From: Filomicrobium insigne
GTDB lineage: Bacteria; Pseudomonadota; Alphaproteobacteria; Rhizobiales; Hyphomicrobiaceae
Direction: 5' to 3'
NCBI RefSeq assembly: GCF_900104305.1
Contig: NZ_FNJC01000002.1
Span: 1 to 64,000 of the forward strand
DNA: 64,000 nt
The translations under genes and the position numbers were made by a program. How positions within the stretch are numbered: position 1 is the stretch's first letter; every line of letters begins with the position of its first letter. Of this stretch, positions 46,085-54,591 are shown piece by piece. Under the pieces are notes generated by a model. The model was given only the letters and a program-made list of their open reading frames with translations, was not told the origin of the DNA and did no database searches.

Positions 46085-46309
46085 CTAATCGTCATTCGCC
46101 GCCGAGTGCCCCGGCAAACGTCCGACAACGGAGACGCCACCCAAACGTCGTCCCTCATTGTCGGAGGCATCCAACGTCCCTGTAGGGACTTCCATCTTCG
46201 AAGTCTCGGGACGACCGCGAAGAGAAGTTCTGTCGGCCCCAGCCGGGTCGGCAAAATAAATAATCGCAACGAGTGCCGCCGCCGCAAAACCAAAAATTGT
46301 CGTCGTCAT
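46085..46309 (-). CDS. small membrane or exported protein
   Basis: A 74-residue protein with an N-terminal hydrophobic segment (TIFGFAAAALVAIIYFA) followed by a polar tail. The segment may be a signal peptide cleaved near AGA-D or an anchor. GGAG precedes the chosen ATG; the longer upstream frame lacks one. No family is recognised. It lies in the same orientation as the neighbouring Cys-repeat protein gene. Confidence 0.55.
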   Translation of the reverse strand: MTTTIFGFAAAALVAIIYFADPAGADRTSLRGRPETSKMEVPTGTLDASDNEGRRLGGVSVVGRLPGHSAANDD

Positions 46310-46430
46310 TGTCGTTCTCCAACCGCCTGAGGGGTGTCGGCGTTCGATATGCCGATCTAGGGGTTGGAGAATGCCTGAGTATAAGTCGGCAGGCTGTTCC
46401 CTACGGTACATGGGTCAAACCTCCCTCCAA

Positions 46431-46715
46431 CTACCGGCGTGCGGAGCGACGCGAAACCTCGGCTTTGGAAACTTCACCAGCTGCGACGAGAGCATTGACG
46501 CACCCCCGCGACAAACGCGGTCCAGCATCGCGCATACACTGGCGAAGAGAGCTGCTTCCGACTGAATGGGCACTGCAATAAGAGAGATAATCACCGATGC
46601 AGGCGCGCTTGACGCTCAAGCTGACCGCACCTGCCTGAGAAACTGAAAACACCAGAGTGCTGGCGAAAACGACTGCCGAGACAGCGCGGCGAGAGTTTGT
46701 AGAAATCTTAGCCAT
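46431..46715 (-). CDS. exported small Cys-rich repeat protein
   Basis: A 94-residue protein with a signal peptide (VVFASTLVFSVSQAGA) and a mature Cys-repeat region: KRACIGDYLSYCSAHSVG, LRQCMRDAGPRLSRGCVNAL. The spacing matches the Cys-rich repeat family (GLG1/FGFR-like) found in small exported alphaproteobacterial proteins. The four Cys probably form disulfides. Function is unknown. Confidence 0.75.
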   Translation of the reverse strand: MAKISTNSRRAVSAVVFASTLVFSVSQAGAVSLSVKRACIGDYLSYCSAHSVGSSSLRQCMRDAGPRLSRGCVNALVAAGEVSKAEVSRRSARR

Positions 46716-46892
46716 CGTTCATATCCCTTGATCATGAGCCGCACCTCGGTGCCGGCATGTCGTTTGCGATGGCCTGACTATGCGTGCTCCGCCAACGGAA
46801 CGCTGTTCCGGGCGTGACACCTGTCCAAATCTTTGTGAAAGCGTTTGCCGCCCTGCTTCAACGAGGCGGAAGGCGAACCGAATAAAACGATC

Positions 46893-47816
46893 TCAGGTCG
46901 CGGAGGGGCGACGTTCACCTGCTTGCGCCAACTGATCAGCACGTCGCTGATCAGTCGCCTCGCGCTGCTCGCGTTGTATCATCCGCCGCGTTCTAAGAAC
47001 GCCGCGGTGACCGAACAGAAAGGCCAGTATAAAAACTGCTGACTGCGTAAGGACGATACAGGGCCCTGTCGCTCCGTCGATATGGAAACTAATGAGCGTA
47101 CCCGTAATGCACGACCCGATGGCCACAACCGCGGCGACAACAAGCATGCGTGCAAAGCTGGTCGTCAGCAGGAACGCGATGGCGCCAGGCGCCACCAGCA
47201 TCGCCACGACGAGAATGATACCAACCGCTTTAAGCGAGGTCACAATGGTCAGAGCCAGGAGGACCAGAAGCCCGTAGTGGATGACGCGCACCGGCAGACC
47301 GATAGCGCGCGCATGCTGAGGATCAAAGCAATAAAGCAGCAGATCACGCCATTTCAGCGCCACGACGAGAAACGTGCCGCCTGCAATGACCGCTATCTCG
47401 ATCAGGTCCGAAACGCTGACACCAAGCAGATTGCCAAATAGAATATGATCCAGATGCTGGTCCGTATGGATCTTCGTGAACAGCACGAGCCCAAACCCGA
47501 ACATCCCGGAAAACACGATCCCCATCACCGTGTCTTCCTTCACGCGGCTGTTCTCTTTGAGGTAGCCGGTCAACCCGGCACATGTCAGCCCGGCAACGAA
47601 CGCCCCGAACGACAAAGGCAAACCTGCGACATAGGCGAGAACGATGCCGGGCAGCACGGCATGCGAAATGGCATCGCCCATCAAGGACCATCCCTTGAGC
47701 ACGAGGTAGCACGACAGCACGGAGCAAACCGCGCCGATCAGCACAGAGGCCACAAGCGCCCTTTGCATGAACCCGAAACTCAAAGGCACGGTGATGAAGT
47801 CAAACCATTCGGTCAT
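46893..47816 (-). CDS. sitD: Mn/Fe ABC transporter permease
   Basis: The 307-residue ABC-3 family permease has about eight or nine helices, opening with [42 protein letters not shown], the family signature. It is followed by a long polar Arg/Glu-rich tail. It is the last gene of the four-gene transporter operon; its start overlaps the previous stop. Confidence 0.93.
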   Translation of the reverse strand: MTEWFDFITVPLSFGFMQRALVASVLIGAVCSVLSCYLVLKGWSLMGDAISHAVLPGIVLAYVAGLPLSFGAFVAGLTCAGLTGYLKENSRVKEDTVMGIVFSGMFGFGLVLFTKIHTDQHLDHILFGNLLGVSVSDLIEIAVIAGGTFLVVALKWRDLLLYCFDPQHARAIGLPVRVIHYGLLVLLALTIVTSLKAVGIILVVAMLVAPGAIAFLLTTSFARMLVVAAVVAIGSCITGTLISFHIDGATGPCIVLTQSAVFILAFLFGHRGVLRTRRMIQREQREATDQRRADQLAQAGERRPSAT

Positions 47817-48673
47817 GGCTTCACCTCAACCGCGCCGCTGATACGTCGCCGTGACGCCAGCACACCATGCTTCGGCGCCAAATAGAAGGTCGCCAGGAAC
47901 AACAGCGTCTGCAAGGTGACGATCACCCCTCCAGTCGCACCATCGAGGAAATAGCTGAGGTAGGCCCCAACAAAACTCGTCGCAACACCGATCGCGACGC
48001 TCAACATCAAAAGCCGTTCAAACCTGTCACACAGCAGGTAGGCGGTGGCTCCCGGTGTCACCACCATCGCGATGACAAGGCAGGATCCAACCGTTTGGAG
48101 CGCTGCAACGGTACATGCCGAGAGCAGCGTGAAGAAGACAATCTTGAGAACGCGCGGCTGCAGCCCCACCGTCCGTGCATGGGCTTCATCGAAAAAGACC
48201 ACCATCAGGTCTTTCCATTTGAGGAGCAGCACTGCCGCCGAGACGAGCGAAATGATAACGACCTGCAGCGCATCCTCGTCGGAAATACCGAGGATATTGC
48301 CCAGCACGATCGTCTGGACATTGACCGAGGTCGGATAAAGCGAAACCAGCAACAAACCTGCAGCGAAGAACGTCGTGAAGACGAGGCCGATGGTCGCGTC
48401 TTCACGCAATTGCGTATGCTGCCGCACGAACGCCATACCTGCAGAAGCGAGAAAGCCTGCAATGAAGGCACCCGCCGCATACGGCCATTGCATCAGATAG
48501 GCCGCTGCGACACCTGGCACGATGGAATGGGCCAGGGCATCCCCCATCAGCGACCATCCCTTCAACATCAGATACGCGGACAGAAACGCGCAGACACCAC
48601 CCACGAGCGCGCTGACCCACATAGCCTTGACCATATAATCGTAGCTGAATGGAACCAGCAGCTCAGTGATCAT
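47813..48673 (-). CDS. sitC: Mn/Fe ABC transporter permease
   Basis: The 286-residue ABC-3 permease is similar to the downstream one: [44 protein letters not shown], with about eight helices. The two permeases should form a heterodimer with two copies of the ATPase. Starts and stops overlap by 4 bases with both neighbours. Confidence 0.94.
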   Translation of the reverse strand: MITELLVPFSYDYMVKAMWVSALVGGVCAFLSAYLMLKGWSLMGDALAHSIVPGVAAAYLMQWPYAAGAFIAGFLASAGMAFVRQHTQLREDATIGLVFTTFFAAGLLLVSLYPTSVNVQTIVLGNILGISDEDALQVVIISLVSAAVLLLKWKDLMVVFFDEAHARTVGLQPRVLKIVFFTLLSACTVAALQTVGSCLVIAMVVTPGATAYLLCDRFERLLMLSVAIGVATSFVGAYLSYFLDGATGGVIVTLQTLLFLATFYLAPKHGVLASRRRISGAVEVKP

Positions 48674-49611
48674 GACGGCTCACCATCTTCACTGCGCCGC
48701 AGCGGGCCTTGATCCGGCCGCTTCTGTCCATAAAAGACCAGCGGCCGCTCATCATCCGTCAGCACCGTCACGCTGCGCGTGTCATCGTCTTCATGCAGAG
48801 CCGTCCCCGCCAGCTGGAAGTGCCTGAGCACGCCGCCGAAGGCACGCTCAAGATTGGCCTGCGTAAACACACGCGCCGTCGGGCCTGCCGCAAGAATCGT
48901 TCGATTGATAAGAACCACCTGATCGCAGAAGTCGGGCACACTGCCGAGATTGTGCGTCGAGACCAGCATCACGTGCCCCTGGTCGCGCAGCTCTTTCATC
49001 AATCCAATGATCTCGGTTTCGGTTTTGACATCGACGCCGGTGAACGGCTCGTCCAACAGAATGATACGCCCTTCCTGCGCCAGAGCCCGGGCAAGAAACA
49101 CGCGCTTTTTCTGGCCACCGGAGAGCTCCCCGATTTGGCGTTTCCGGAAAGCGCCCATACCGACGCGCTCCAGAGCCTCCTCCACCTTCGCGTGATCCAT
49201 CTTCGAAGGAAGACGCAAAAAGCCCATGTGGCCGTACCGGCCCATCATCACGACGTCTTCGACGAGCACGGGAAAGTTCCAGTCGACTTCCTCGCTCTGC
49301 GGCACATAGGCGACGAAATTGGCGCGCAGTGCCTCCTGCATCGGAAGCCCGCAGATTCGAACCGCTCCTTGACGCGGCGTCACAAATCCCATGATCGCCT
49401 TGAACAAGGTGGATTTGCCACTGCCGTTCACCCCGACCAGCGCACAGATCGTGCCGGCACGCAGCTCAAAGGACGCGTCCTGCACGGCCGTCGTCCCATT
49501 GGGATAGGTTACTGTTACGTCGCGAACCGACAAGGATGTCGCCCGAGGGGACGCGGGCGACGTCCGCTCGCCCTCTCGGTTCTGTCGGCTGTCACGGGCA
49601 ACATCCATCAC
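48670..49611 (-). CDS. sitB: Mn/Fe ABC transporter ATP-binding protein
   Basis: The 313-residue ATPase has Walker [14 protein letters not shown], the signature [15 protein letters not shown] and Walker B IILLDEPF, then the switch His in STHNLG. An extra C-terminal stretch of about 60 residues ([17 protein letters not shown] and beyond) extends past the core, as in other manganese-type ATPases. Confidence 0.95.
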   Translation of the reverse strand: MMDVARDSRQNREGERTSPASPRATSLSVRDVTVTYPNGTTAVQDASFELRAGTICALVGVNGSGKSTLFKAIMGFVTPRQGAVRICGLPMQEALRANFVAYVPQSEEVDWNFPVLVEDVVMMGRYGHMGFLRLPSKMDHAKVEEALERVGMGAFRKRQIGELSGGQKKRVFLARALAQEGRIILLDEPFTGVDVKTETEIIGLMKELRDQGHVMLVSTHNLGSVPDFCDQVVLINRTILAAGPTARVFTQANLERAFGGVLRHFQLAGTALHEDDDTRSVTVLTDDERPLVFYGQKRPDQGPLRRSEDGEPS

Positions 49612-50564
49612 TGGCCAAATCCTTTTGCGATTGTATCGACCGTCACCTCAAGCAGCTTCAGATAGGATGGCACCGGTCCGTCTGCGGCGCTCAGAGAGTC
49701 AACGTAGAGAATGCCGCCATACGCAGCCCCGGTTTCCTTCGCGACCTGGCGAGCCGGCCGGTCAGAGACCGTGCTCTCGCTAAACACAACCGGAACCTCG
49801 TGCTTTCTAACAAGGTCGATCACCTTGCGAACCTGCTGCGGCGTGCCTTGCTGGTCGGCATTGATTGGCCACAAGTAAAGTTCCTTGAACCCATAATCGT
49901 GCGCCAGGTAACTGAACGCGCCCTCAGACGTGACAAGCCATCGCTTCGCTTCCGGAATGCCCGCAAGCCGTTTCCGCAAAGGCGCGTCGAGCGCTTTGAT
50001 TTTCTCTGCATAGTCCGCCGCATTGCGGTCGTAGGTTTCCGTGTTGGCCGGATCGAGTTTGACCAAGGCCGCCCGGATGTTCTCAACATAGATCAGCGCA
50101 TTGCTGGATGACATCCAGGCGTGCGGATTGGGCTTTCCTGTGTAAGGCCCATCGTTGATCCCAATCGGCTTTATGCCGTCGCTAATTGTCAGGCTCGGCA
50201 CGTTGGACAAGTTCTGAAAGAACTGCTCGAACCAGCGCTCCAGATTGAACCCGTTCCAAACCACCAGATCCGCGGATTGCGCTTTCACGATATCGCCCGG
50301 TGTGGGCTGATAGCCGTGAATTTCCGCACCCGGCTTGGTGATGGAAACGACATCCGCCGCATCTCCCGCGACATTGGCTACGATATCTTCAATCACCGTG
50401 AACGTTGTAACGATCTTAAGACGCTTACCTGGCGTGGCCGCTGCGAGCGGTGTCGCGGCCACCACGACCATCAGCGCACAAAGCAGCAAGCCGCGCATTT
50501 GATTGAACGTTCGTCCCGTCCACGTCACTGGCCGCCATCTCCCTCTATCCGCCACAGCATACAT
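49608..50564 (-). CDS. sitA: Mn/Fe ABC transporter substrate-binding protein
   Basis: A cluster A-I metal-binding protein with ligands H in [11 protein letters not shown] in [10 protein letters not shown] in [10 protein letters not shown] and an Asp near ESTVSDRPA. The signal peptide begins [21 protein letters not shown]; the ATG at 50498 is the more likely start, and the longer frame shown could arise from an upstream ATG. The gene heads sitABCD, divergent from mntR. Confidence 0.93.
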   Translation of the reverse strand: MYAVADRGRWRPVTWTGRTFNQMRGLLLCALMVVVAATPLAAATPGKRLKIVTTFTVIEDIVANVAGDAADVVSITKPGAEIHGYQPTPGDIVKAQSADLVVWNGFNLERWFEQFFQNLSNVPSLTISDGIKPIGINDGPYTGKPNPHAWMSSSNALIYVENIRAALVKLDPANTETYDRNAADYAEKIKALDAPLRKRLAGIPEAKRWLVTSEGAFSYLAHDYGFKELYLWPINADQQGTPQQVRKVIDLVRKHEVPVVFSESTVSDRPARQVAKETGAAYGGILYVDSLSAADGPVPSYLKLLEVTVDTIAKGFGQ

Positions 50565-50592
50565 ACTGAAACCATTAGCATTAGAACTGATA

Positions 50593-50609
50593 GTTAGTTT
50601 GTGCTAAAC
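50593..50609. promoter_or_regulatory. candidate MntR operator
   Basis: GTTAGTTTGTGCTAAAC is an imperfect palindrome in the 103-base gap between sitA and mntR. It is a plausible binding site for MntR, judged only by position and symmetry. Confidence 0.4.
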
Positions 50610-50667
50610 TTGTTGTCAATTACGAACAGAGGTAGACAATAGGCGAGACGAGACTCGGGAGCCTGAC

Positions 50668-51102
50668 ATGACTGCTGACAAGGAAACCGTGGCCAAACTC
50701 CGGGCCGAGCGTTTCCAGCGCGTGCGCGACGCGCATCAGATGGAGTTGGCGGAAGATTACGTTGAGTTGATCGCGGAACTGATCGACCGGACCGGAGAAG
50801 CGCGCGTCGTCGACCTCGCCAGCTATCTGGGCGTCACCAATGCCACCGTCAACAACACGATCGCGCGCCTGCAGCGCGCGGGCTTTGTCACATCCAAACC
50901 CTATCGCTCCATCTTTCTGACGGAGGAAGGTCAGGCACTCGCTGAAACCTCACGTGAGCGCCACGAGCTCGTCGTCCACTTCCTGATGGCGCTCGGAGTT
51001 GACGAATTCACCGCCGAGGCCGACGCCGAAGGCATCGAACACCACGTAAGCGAGGAAACGCTGCAAGCCTTCCGGAAATTCATGGCGAAGAAGAAGGGTT
51101 AA
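50668..51102 (+). CDS. mntR: manganese-responsive regulator MntR (DtxR family)
   Basis: The 144-residue DtxR-family repressor has a winged helix (ARVVDLASYLGVTNATVNNTIARLQRAGFV) and a dimerisation/metal-binding domain with ERHELVVHFLMALGV and DAEGIEHHVSEETLQAF. The length and lack of an SH3 domain fit MntR. It lies divergent from sitABCD, the expected target, which it should repress when Mn2+ is high. GGGAG precedes the ATG. A decayed second copy of its 3' half is at 52849. Confidence 0.94.
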   Translation: MTADKETVAKLRAERFQRVRDAHQMELAEDYVELIAELIDRTGEARVVDLASYLGVTNATVNNTIARLQRAGFVTSKPYRSIFLTEEGQALAETSRERHELVVHFLMALGVDEFTAEADAEGIEHHVSEETLQAFRKFMAKKKG

Positions 51103-51263
51103 GCCTCTCGGCACGGGAGGGCTCGCAGTCCACATGTGCCACGCTGCTAGCGATGCCATTCGCCACCGCTTCCATTAAATCATGCGCAAGCTACGCGGCT
51201 GGGCAGACTATCTGGTAAAGCAGTGTCCACAACCCGGGCGGGCACTCCTGCCATCAGAGAGCT

Positions 51264-52448
51264 ATGACCAGACCTCCTCACATCTACGATGCGATCATCC
51301 TCGGCGCAGGTGGCGCCGGTCTGATGTGTGCAGCCGTCGCCGGTCAACGGGGGCGCCGCGTCCTCTTGATCGACCACGCCGACCAGCCGGGCAAAAAGAT
51401 CCTGATCTCCGGCGGTGGACGGTGCAATTTCACAAATCTGCATACGACACCCAGCTGCTATCTGTCCGCCAATCCGCATTTCGCGAAGTCCGCGCTTGGC
51501 CGCTACCAGCCGCAGGAGTTCATTGCGCTCGTCAATCGCCACGGCATCGCGTGGCACGAGAAGACGCTCGGCCAACTGTTCTGCGATGGCTCCGCGAAAC
51601 AGATCGTCGCGATGCTCCTCGACGAATGCGCGAAGGGGGACGTAACCCTCCGATTAAGCCAGACGATCCGCGACGTCCGTCACGCGGACGGGCACTTCCA
51701 CATCAAAACCGACGAGCAGATCGCGGCGGCCCCTGCCTTGGTCATCGCCACAGGCGGACCGTCAATTCCCAAAATGGGCGCAACGGGGTTTGCCTACGAC
51801 CTCGCCCGTCAGTTTGGCCTCAAGATCGTCCAGCCCAAACCCGCCCTCGTCCCGTTGACGTTGCCCGCCGAAGAAAAGCTCTTCAGCACCTTGAGCGGCG
51901 TGTCCGCCGATGTCGTGGCGCGCTGCGGCAAGACGGCGTTTCGCGAAGCCTGCCTGTTCACGCACAAGGGCCTGTCCGGCCCCGCGATACTCCAGATCTC
52001 GTCCTACTGGACGCACGGGCAACCGATCGCGATCAACTTCCTGCCTGAAAGCCCGGCCGACTGGCTCGTGACCTTCAAGCGGCAAAAGCCGCGCGTCTCA
52101 CTGCGCACAGCCCTATCAAGTGTGTTCCCCGACCGGCTGGCAGCGGTACTGGCCGACCGACTCGCCCTGCCTGGCGAGTTGGCCAACTGCACCGATCGCG
52201 CGTTGCGTGGTGTGGAGCAACAGCTCGCGGCGTGGCCCTTCCAGCCCAACGGCACCGAGGGCTTCGCCAAAGCGGAAGTCACAGCGGGAGGGATAAGCAC
52301 GGCCGCGTTGTCGTCCCGCACCATGGAGGCAAAAGTGGTGCCGGGGCTCTACGCCATCGGCGAAGCCGTTGACGTCACCGGCTGGCTCGGCGGCTACAAT
52401 TTCCAATGGGCCTGGGCCAGCGGCTATGCGGCGGGTGAGGTTTTGTGA
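51264..52448 (+). CDS. HI0933/BaiN-family flavoprotein oxidoreductase
   Basis: A 394-residue FAD protein with the dinucleotide site DAIILGAGGAGLMCAAVAG, the family motif PGKKILISGGGRCNFTN, a mid-protein second Rossmann motif VIATGGPSIPKMGATG, and the C-terminal VPGLYAIGEAVDVTGWLGGYNFQWAW. Members reduce assorted substrates; the substrate here is unknown. It is a single gene downstream of mntR with no clear functional link. Confidence 0.93.
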   Translation: MTRPPHIYDAIILGAGGAGLMCAAVAGQRGRRVLLIDHADQPGKKILISGGGRCNFTNLHTTPSCYLSANPHFAKSALGRYQPQEFIALVNRHGIAWHEKTLGQLFCDGSAKQIVAMLLDECAKGDVTLRLSQTIRDVRHADGHFHIKTDEQIAAAPALVIATGGPSIPKMGATGFAYDLARQFGLKIVQPKPALVPLTLPAEEKLFSTLSGVSADVVARCGKTAFREACLFTHKGLSGPAILQISSYWTHGQPIAINFLPESPADWLVTFKRQKPRVSLRTALSSVFPDRLAAVLADRLALPGELANCTDRALRGVEQQLAAWPFQPNGTEGFAKAEVTAGGISTAALSSRTMEAKVVPGLYAIGEAVDVTGWLGGYNFQWAWASGYAAGEVL

Positions 52449-52600
52449 GTGGGCAACAGGACGATCCCTCGCTTCCAGGTCCCCACGATTGACGCGCTGC
52501 AAGGACATCGCGAACCTGACGCAACTGCCCAAGACCGGAAGTGATCTCCGCGCGCACTGTAATTGGTCTAAGATCGGTCATGCCGTTCGGGAGAGAGCCC

Positions 52601-52801
52601 ATGACCAATGCCCAGGAAAAGCACGTCACCCGTATCGCCGCGAGCAAAGGCTACCATCTGGAAAAGGTCGGAAAGGGCCCGCATCACGGGCGCTTCGCCC
52701 TCGTAAACAAGAAGGAGGGCAACCGGGCGCATTCAGGCATCCCCGACGCCGAGTTTTCTTTTACGCTCCAGGAAGCAGAAGACTGGCTGGCCAAGCATTG
52801 A
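52601..52801 (+). CDS. small hypothetical protein
   Basis: A 66-residue basic, soluble protein (MTNAQEKHVTRIAASKGYHL) ending SFTLQEAEDWLAKH. The predicted pattern of short beta strands then a C-terminal helix suggests a compact domain. The ATG has GGGAGAG upstream; a longer in-frame version from 52541 is less likely. Not recognised. Confidence 0.6.
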   Translation: MTNAQEKHVTRIAASKGYHLEKVGKGPHHGRFALVNKKEGNRAHSGIPDAEFSFTLQEAEDWLAKH

Positions 52802-52848
52802 CGCTGCGTTTCGTGGCCGCTGCCCGCAAGCCATTTTAAGGGAGCTTG

Positions 52849-52995
52849 GTGCTCGCCCAAGTCTCACGCGAACGCCATGAGTTCGTCCGGCCCTGATGTC
52901 GGCTAGGCATCACGCCTGACATCGAAGACAACCAAGCACCACGTCAGCAAGCAGACGCCCGAGGCGTTCCGCAGATTTGCTGCGAAACAAATCTG
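52849..52995 (+). pseudogene. remnant of a second mntR-like gene
   Basis: Two fragments in different frames match the C-terminal half of MntR. LAQVSRERHEFV (52852 on) parallels LAETSRERHELV; HHVSKQTPEAFRRFAAKQ (52937 on) parallels HHVSEETLQAFRKFMAKK. The part between has lost 17 bases net relative to mntR and contains stops. No promoter or N-terminal half is present. Confidence 0.75.
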
Positions 52996-53050
52996 GCAAG
53001 TCGCACCCGGCCGCCATCTGCTTCGCAAGCCATCCCCCTACAACACCGTC

Positions 53051-53073
53051 ATCCCGGCACGTGTTGCCGGGAT
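53051..53073. repeat. REP-like palindrome
   Basis: ATCCCGGCA and TGCCGGGAT form a perfect 9-bp stem around CGTGT, preceded by GTC and followed by CCA. This is the shape of the dispersed palindromic intergenic repeats frequent in Rhizobiales genomes. Confidence 0.7.
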
Positions 53074-53155
53074 CCAAGGTGCCGCGAAGATTCCCCTTCC
53101 TGCGCAACACCGGCAGCGACCACGTCGAGCGTGGAACCATTGGCCGCCTAGCCTC

Positions 53156-53998
53156 CTAATCCGCTCGGGCCAACTTGCCCTTAGGAATAGCTCGTGCCAC
53201 GTCTTCGGCAAGCCGTCGTCTAAGTTCCGTTCCTTTGAGGTGCGACTCAATAAATATGGGACAGCTCGTTTGGGCAGAAATACCGTCAAGTTTATGCGTT
53301 GGGAGATTGCCTCCTACATGAGCCACAAAGCAAATTCCGGGCATGTAAAACGAATAACGATTTACCTTGAAATTCTCGAAGATCACCTTTGCATGGGTCG
53401 GTACAGTTAGAAAAATGTCCGGGTCAGTGTCAAAGTTTACATGTACTCGGACAGATACCTTCGGTAAGCGGTTAAATTCACCGAGCAAGTAACGCCGGAA
53501 CATCTCTTGATATTTTGCACCTAGGCATCCCTTCTTCACTCCGGTCGCCCCAGGCCAATCTGTAACCGAAGCTCGCCAGAGGATACTGACAAAGAAGTAA
53601 TAATATGCAGTGGCTCGGAGTTCTGGAGGAAGCTCCCCTCCCAAAAATATTGACCTTCCGTTGTTGGACAATGACCGCTCAGTGCTCTTTAAAGCGTCGC
53701 GCAGCCTAAATTCTCCATTGTTACGGACAGTATTCGAGATTACATGATCTTCGCCGTTCTGACTAAAGCGCCCCTCGCAAGAGGAGCAAAGAAGGTGCTT
53801 GCTGAATTGAGCGTTGATCTGCACTGCCGAATTTTCGATGACATCAACCATCACCGGAGCTTCAGCATACGGACTACATGCCTGAATTACGGATTTGAAT
53901 AGTGCGGCCGGGACGAAATGACTATTCTGAAGCTCCGCATCGCTCCTGCAAAGCGCGCACATACCAACTACAGTTCGCGGCGCGCGTATAACCATCAC
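53156..53998 (-). CDS. hypothetical zinc-finger protein, HNH-like
   Basis: A 280-residue protein with a putative zinc site C14-x2-C17, H27 (MCALCRSDAELQNSHFVPAAL) and C71-x2-C74 (LLCSSCEGRF). The Cys/His spacing and the SHFVPAAL stretch resemble HNH-nuclease-like domains, but no complete HNH motif can be seen. I do not recognise a function. The start is a GTG/ATG pair with AAGGGG upstream. It is isolated between gene-poor stretches and looks A/T-richer than its neighbours, which suggests horizontal acquisition. Confidence 0.7.
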   Translation of the reverse strand: MMVIRAPRTVVGMCALCRSDAELQNSHFVPAALFKSVIQACSPYAEAPVMVDVIENSAVQINAQFSKHLLCSSCEGRFSQNGEDHVISNTVRNNGEFRLRDALKSTERSLSNNGRSIFLGGELPPELRATAYYYFFVSILWRASVTDWPGATGVKKGCLGAKYQEMFRRYLLGEFNRLPKVSVRVHVNFDTDPDIFLTVPTHAKVIFENFKVNRYSFYMPGICFVAHVGGNLPTHKLDGISAQTSCPIFIESHLKGTELRRRLAEDVARAIPKGKLARAD

Positions 53999-54591
53999 TG
54001 CGATCCCCTTGAAAAATCTCCAGCCCTATCAGCAGCAGATGATCGAACACCCTAGTCCGTTTGAACCCCGCCCGCAGAACGAAATTGAGAAATTAGGAGA
54101 CGCTGGCCAGTTGCCCTTCTTCCTGAAGGATTAAGGCAGACGACATCTGTCAGGAATATCCGCGAACCCACAAAGGATTCAACTACAGCCCTAAACTCGC
54201 CTTCTATAGTACTGTATTGAACCTTTTCCCGCCCGCGTATCGATTTAGATTTTTCATCGTCACTAAACCCTCAAATATTGCCAAACCCATCCTGATTATC
54301 CGACGAATATAGAGGACTACACAGTTCCAGAAAGAAAGTTCAAACTACCGACCACAATTGAATTCAAAAATAATTGTGGAAATACCCTGTTTGCTTCTCC
54401 TCCCATCCCTACCCCCCGCGCCATGTAGACGGCGAAGGCGCGATCGACCGCGCATCCGACACAACTGACATTTAGGCGCCCATATAAGGTGAGTTTTAAC
54501 CACGTGGCGGTGAGCTGAGAGCAGACTCTAAACTTCGATGGCAAGGTTCCGATTACGCTAGGCACACTGGGGGGCTTCACACGAGGATCCA
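53999..54591. other. gene-poor stretch
   Basis: About 590 bases of A/T-richer DNA. It includes one 31-codon frame (54039-54134) of unknown meaning and an AraC-tail remnant (listed). No real gene is supported. Confidence 0.4.
54408..54453 (-). pseudogene. remnant of an AraC-type regulator tail
   Basis: This stretch matches the 3' end of the AraC gene at 56018 with two short deletions: CGCGCCTTCGCCGTCTACAT corresponds to CGCGCCTTCGC...CGTCTACGT there, and GGGGTAGG occurs in both. It lies just upstream of the amidohydrolase gene, while the intact regulator lies just downstream. Confidence 0.55.

Larger units (their letters stand above)
52802..53155. other. gene-free, degraded stretch
   Basis: It holds a decayed MntR remnant and a REP-like palindrome (both listed). 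Nothing else is coding. Confidence 0.5.

Noticed and set aside
48709-49665. 318-codon plus-strand frame opposite sitB
   Set aside because: It covers the ATPase gene with Walker motifs and shows no domain; it is a reverse-strand shadow.
51182-52048. Alternative-frame product over the HI0933-type gene
   Set aside because: It is Arg/Pro-rich with no known domain, while the in-phase flavoprotein is complete.
54039-54134. 31-codon frame upstream of the amidohydrolase gene
   Set aside because: It has no good ribosome site and no recognisable features, so it is too weak to list as a gene.
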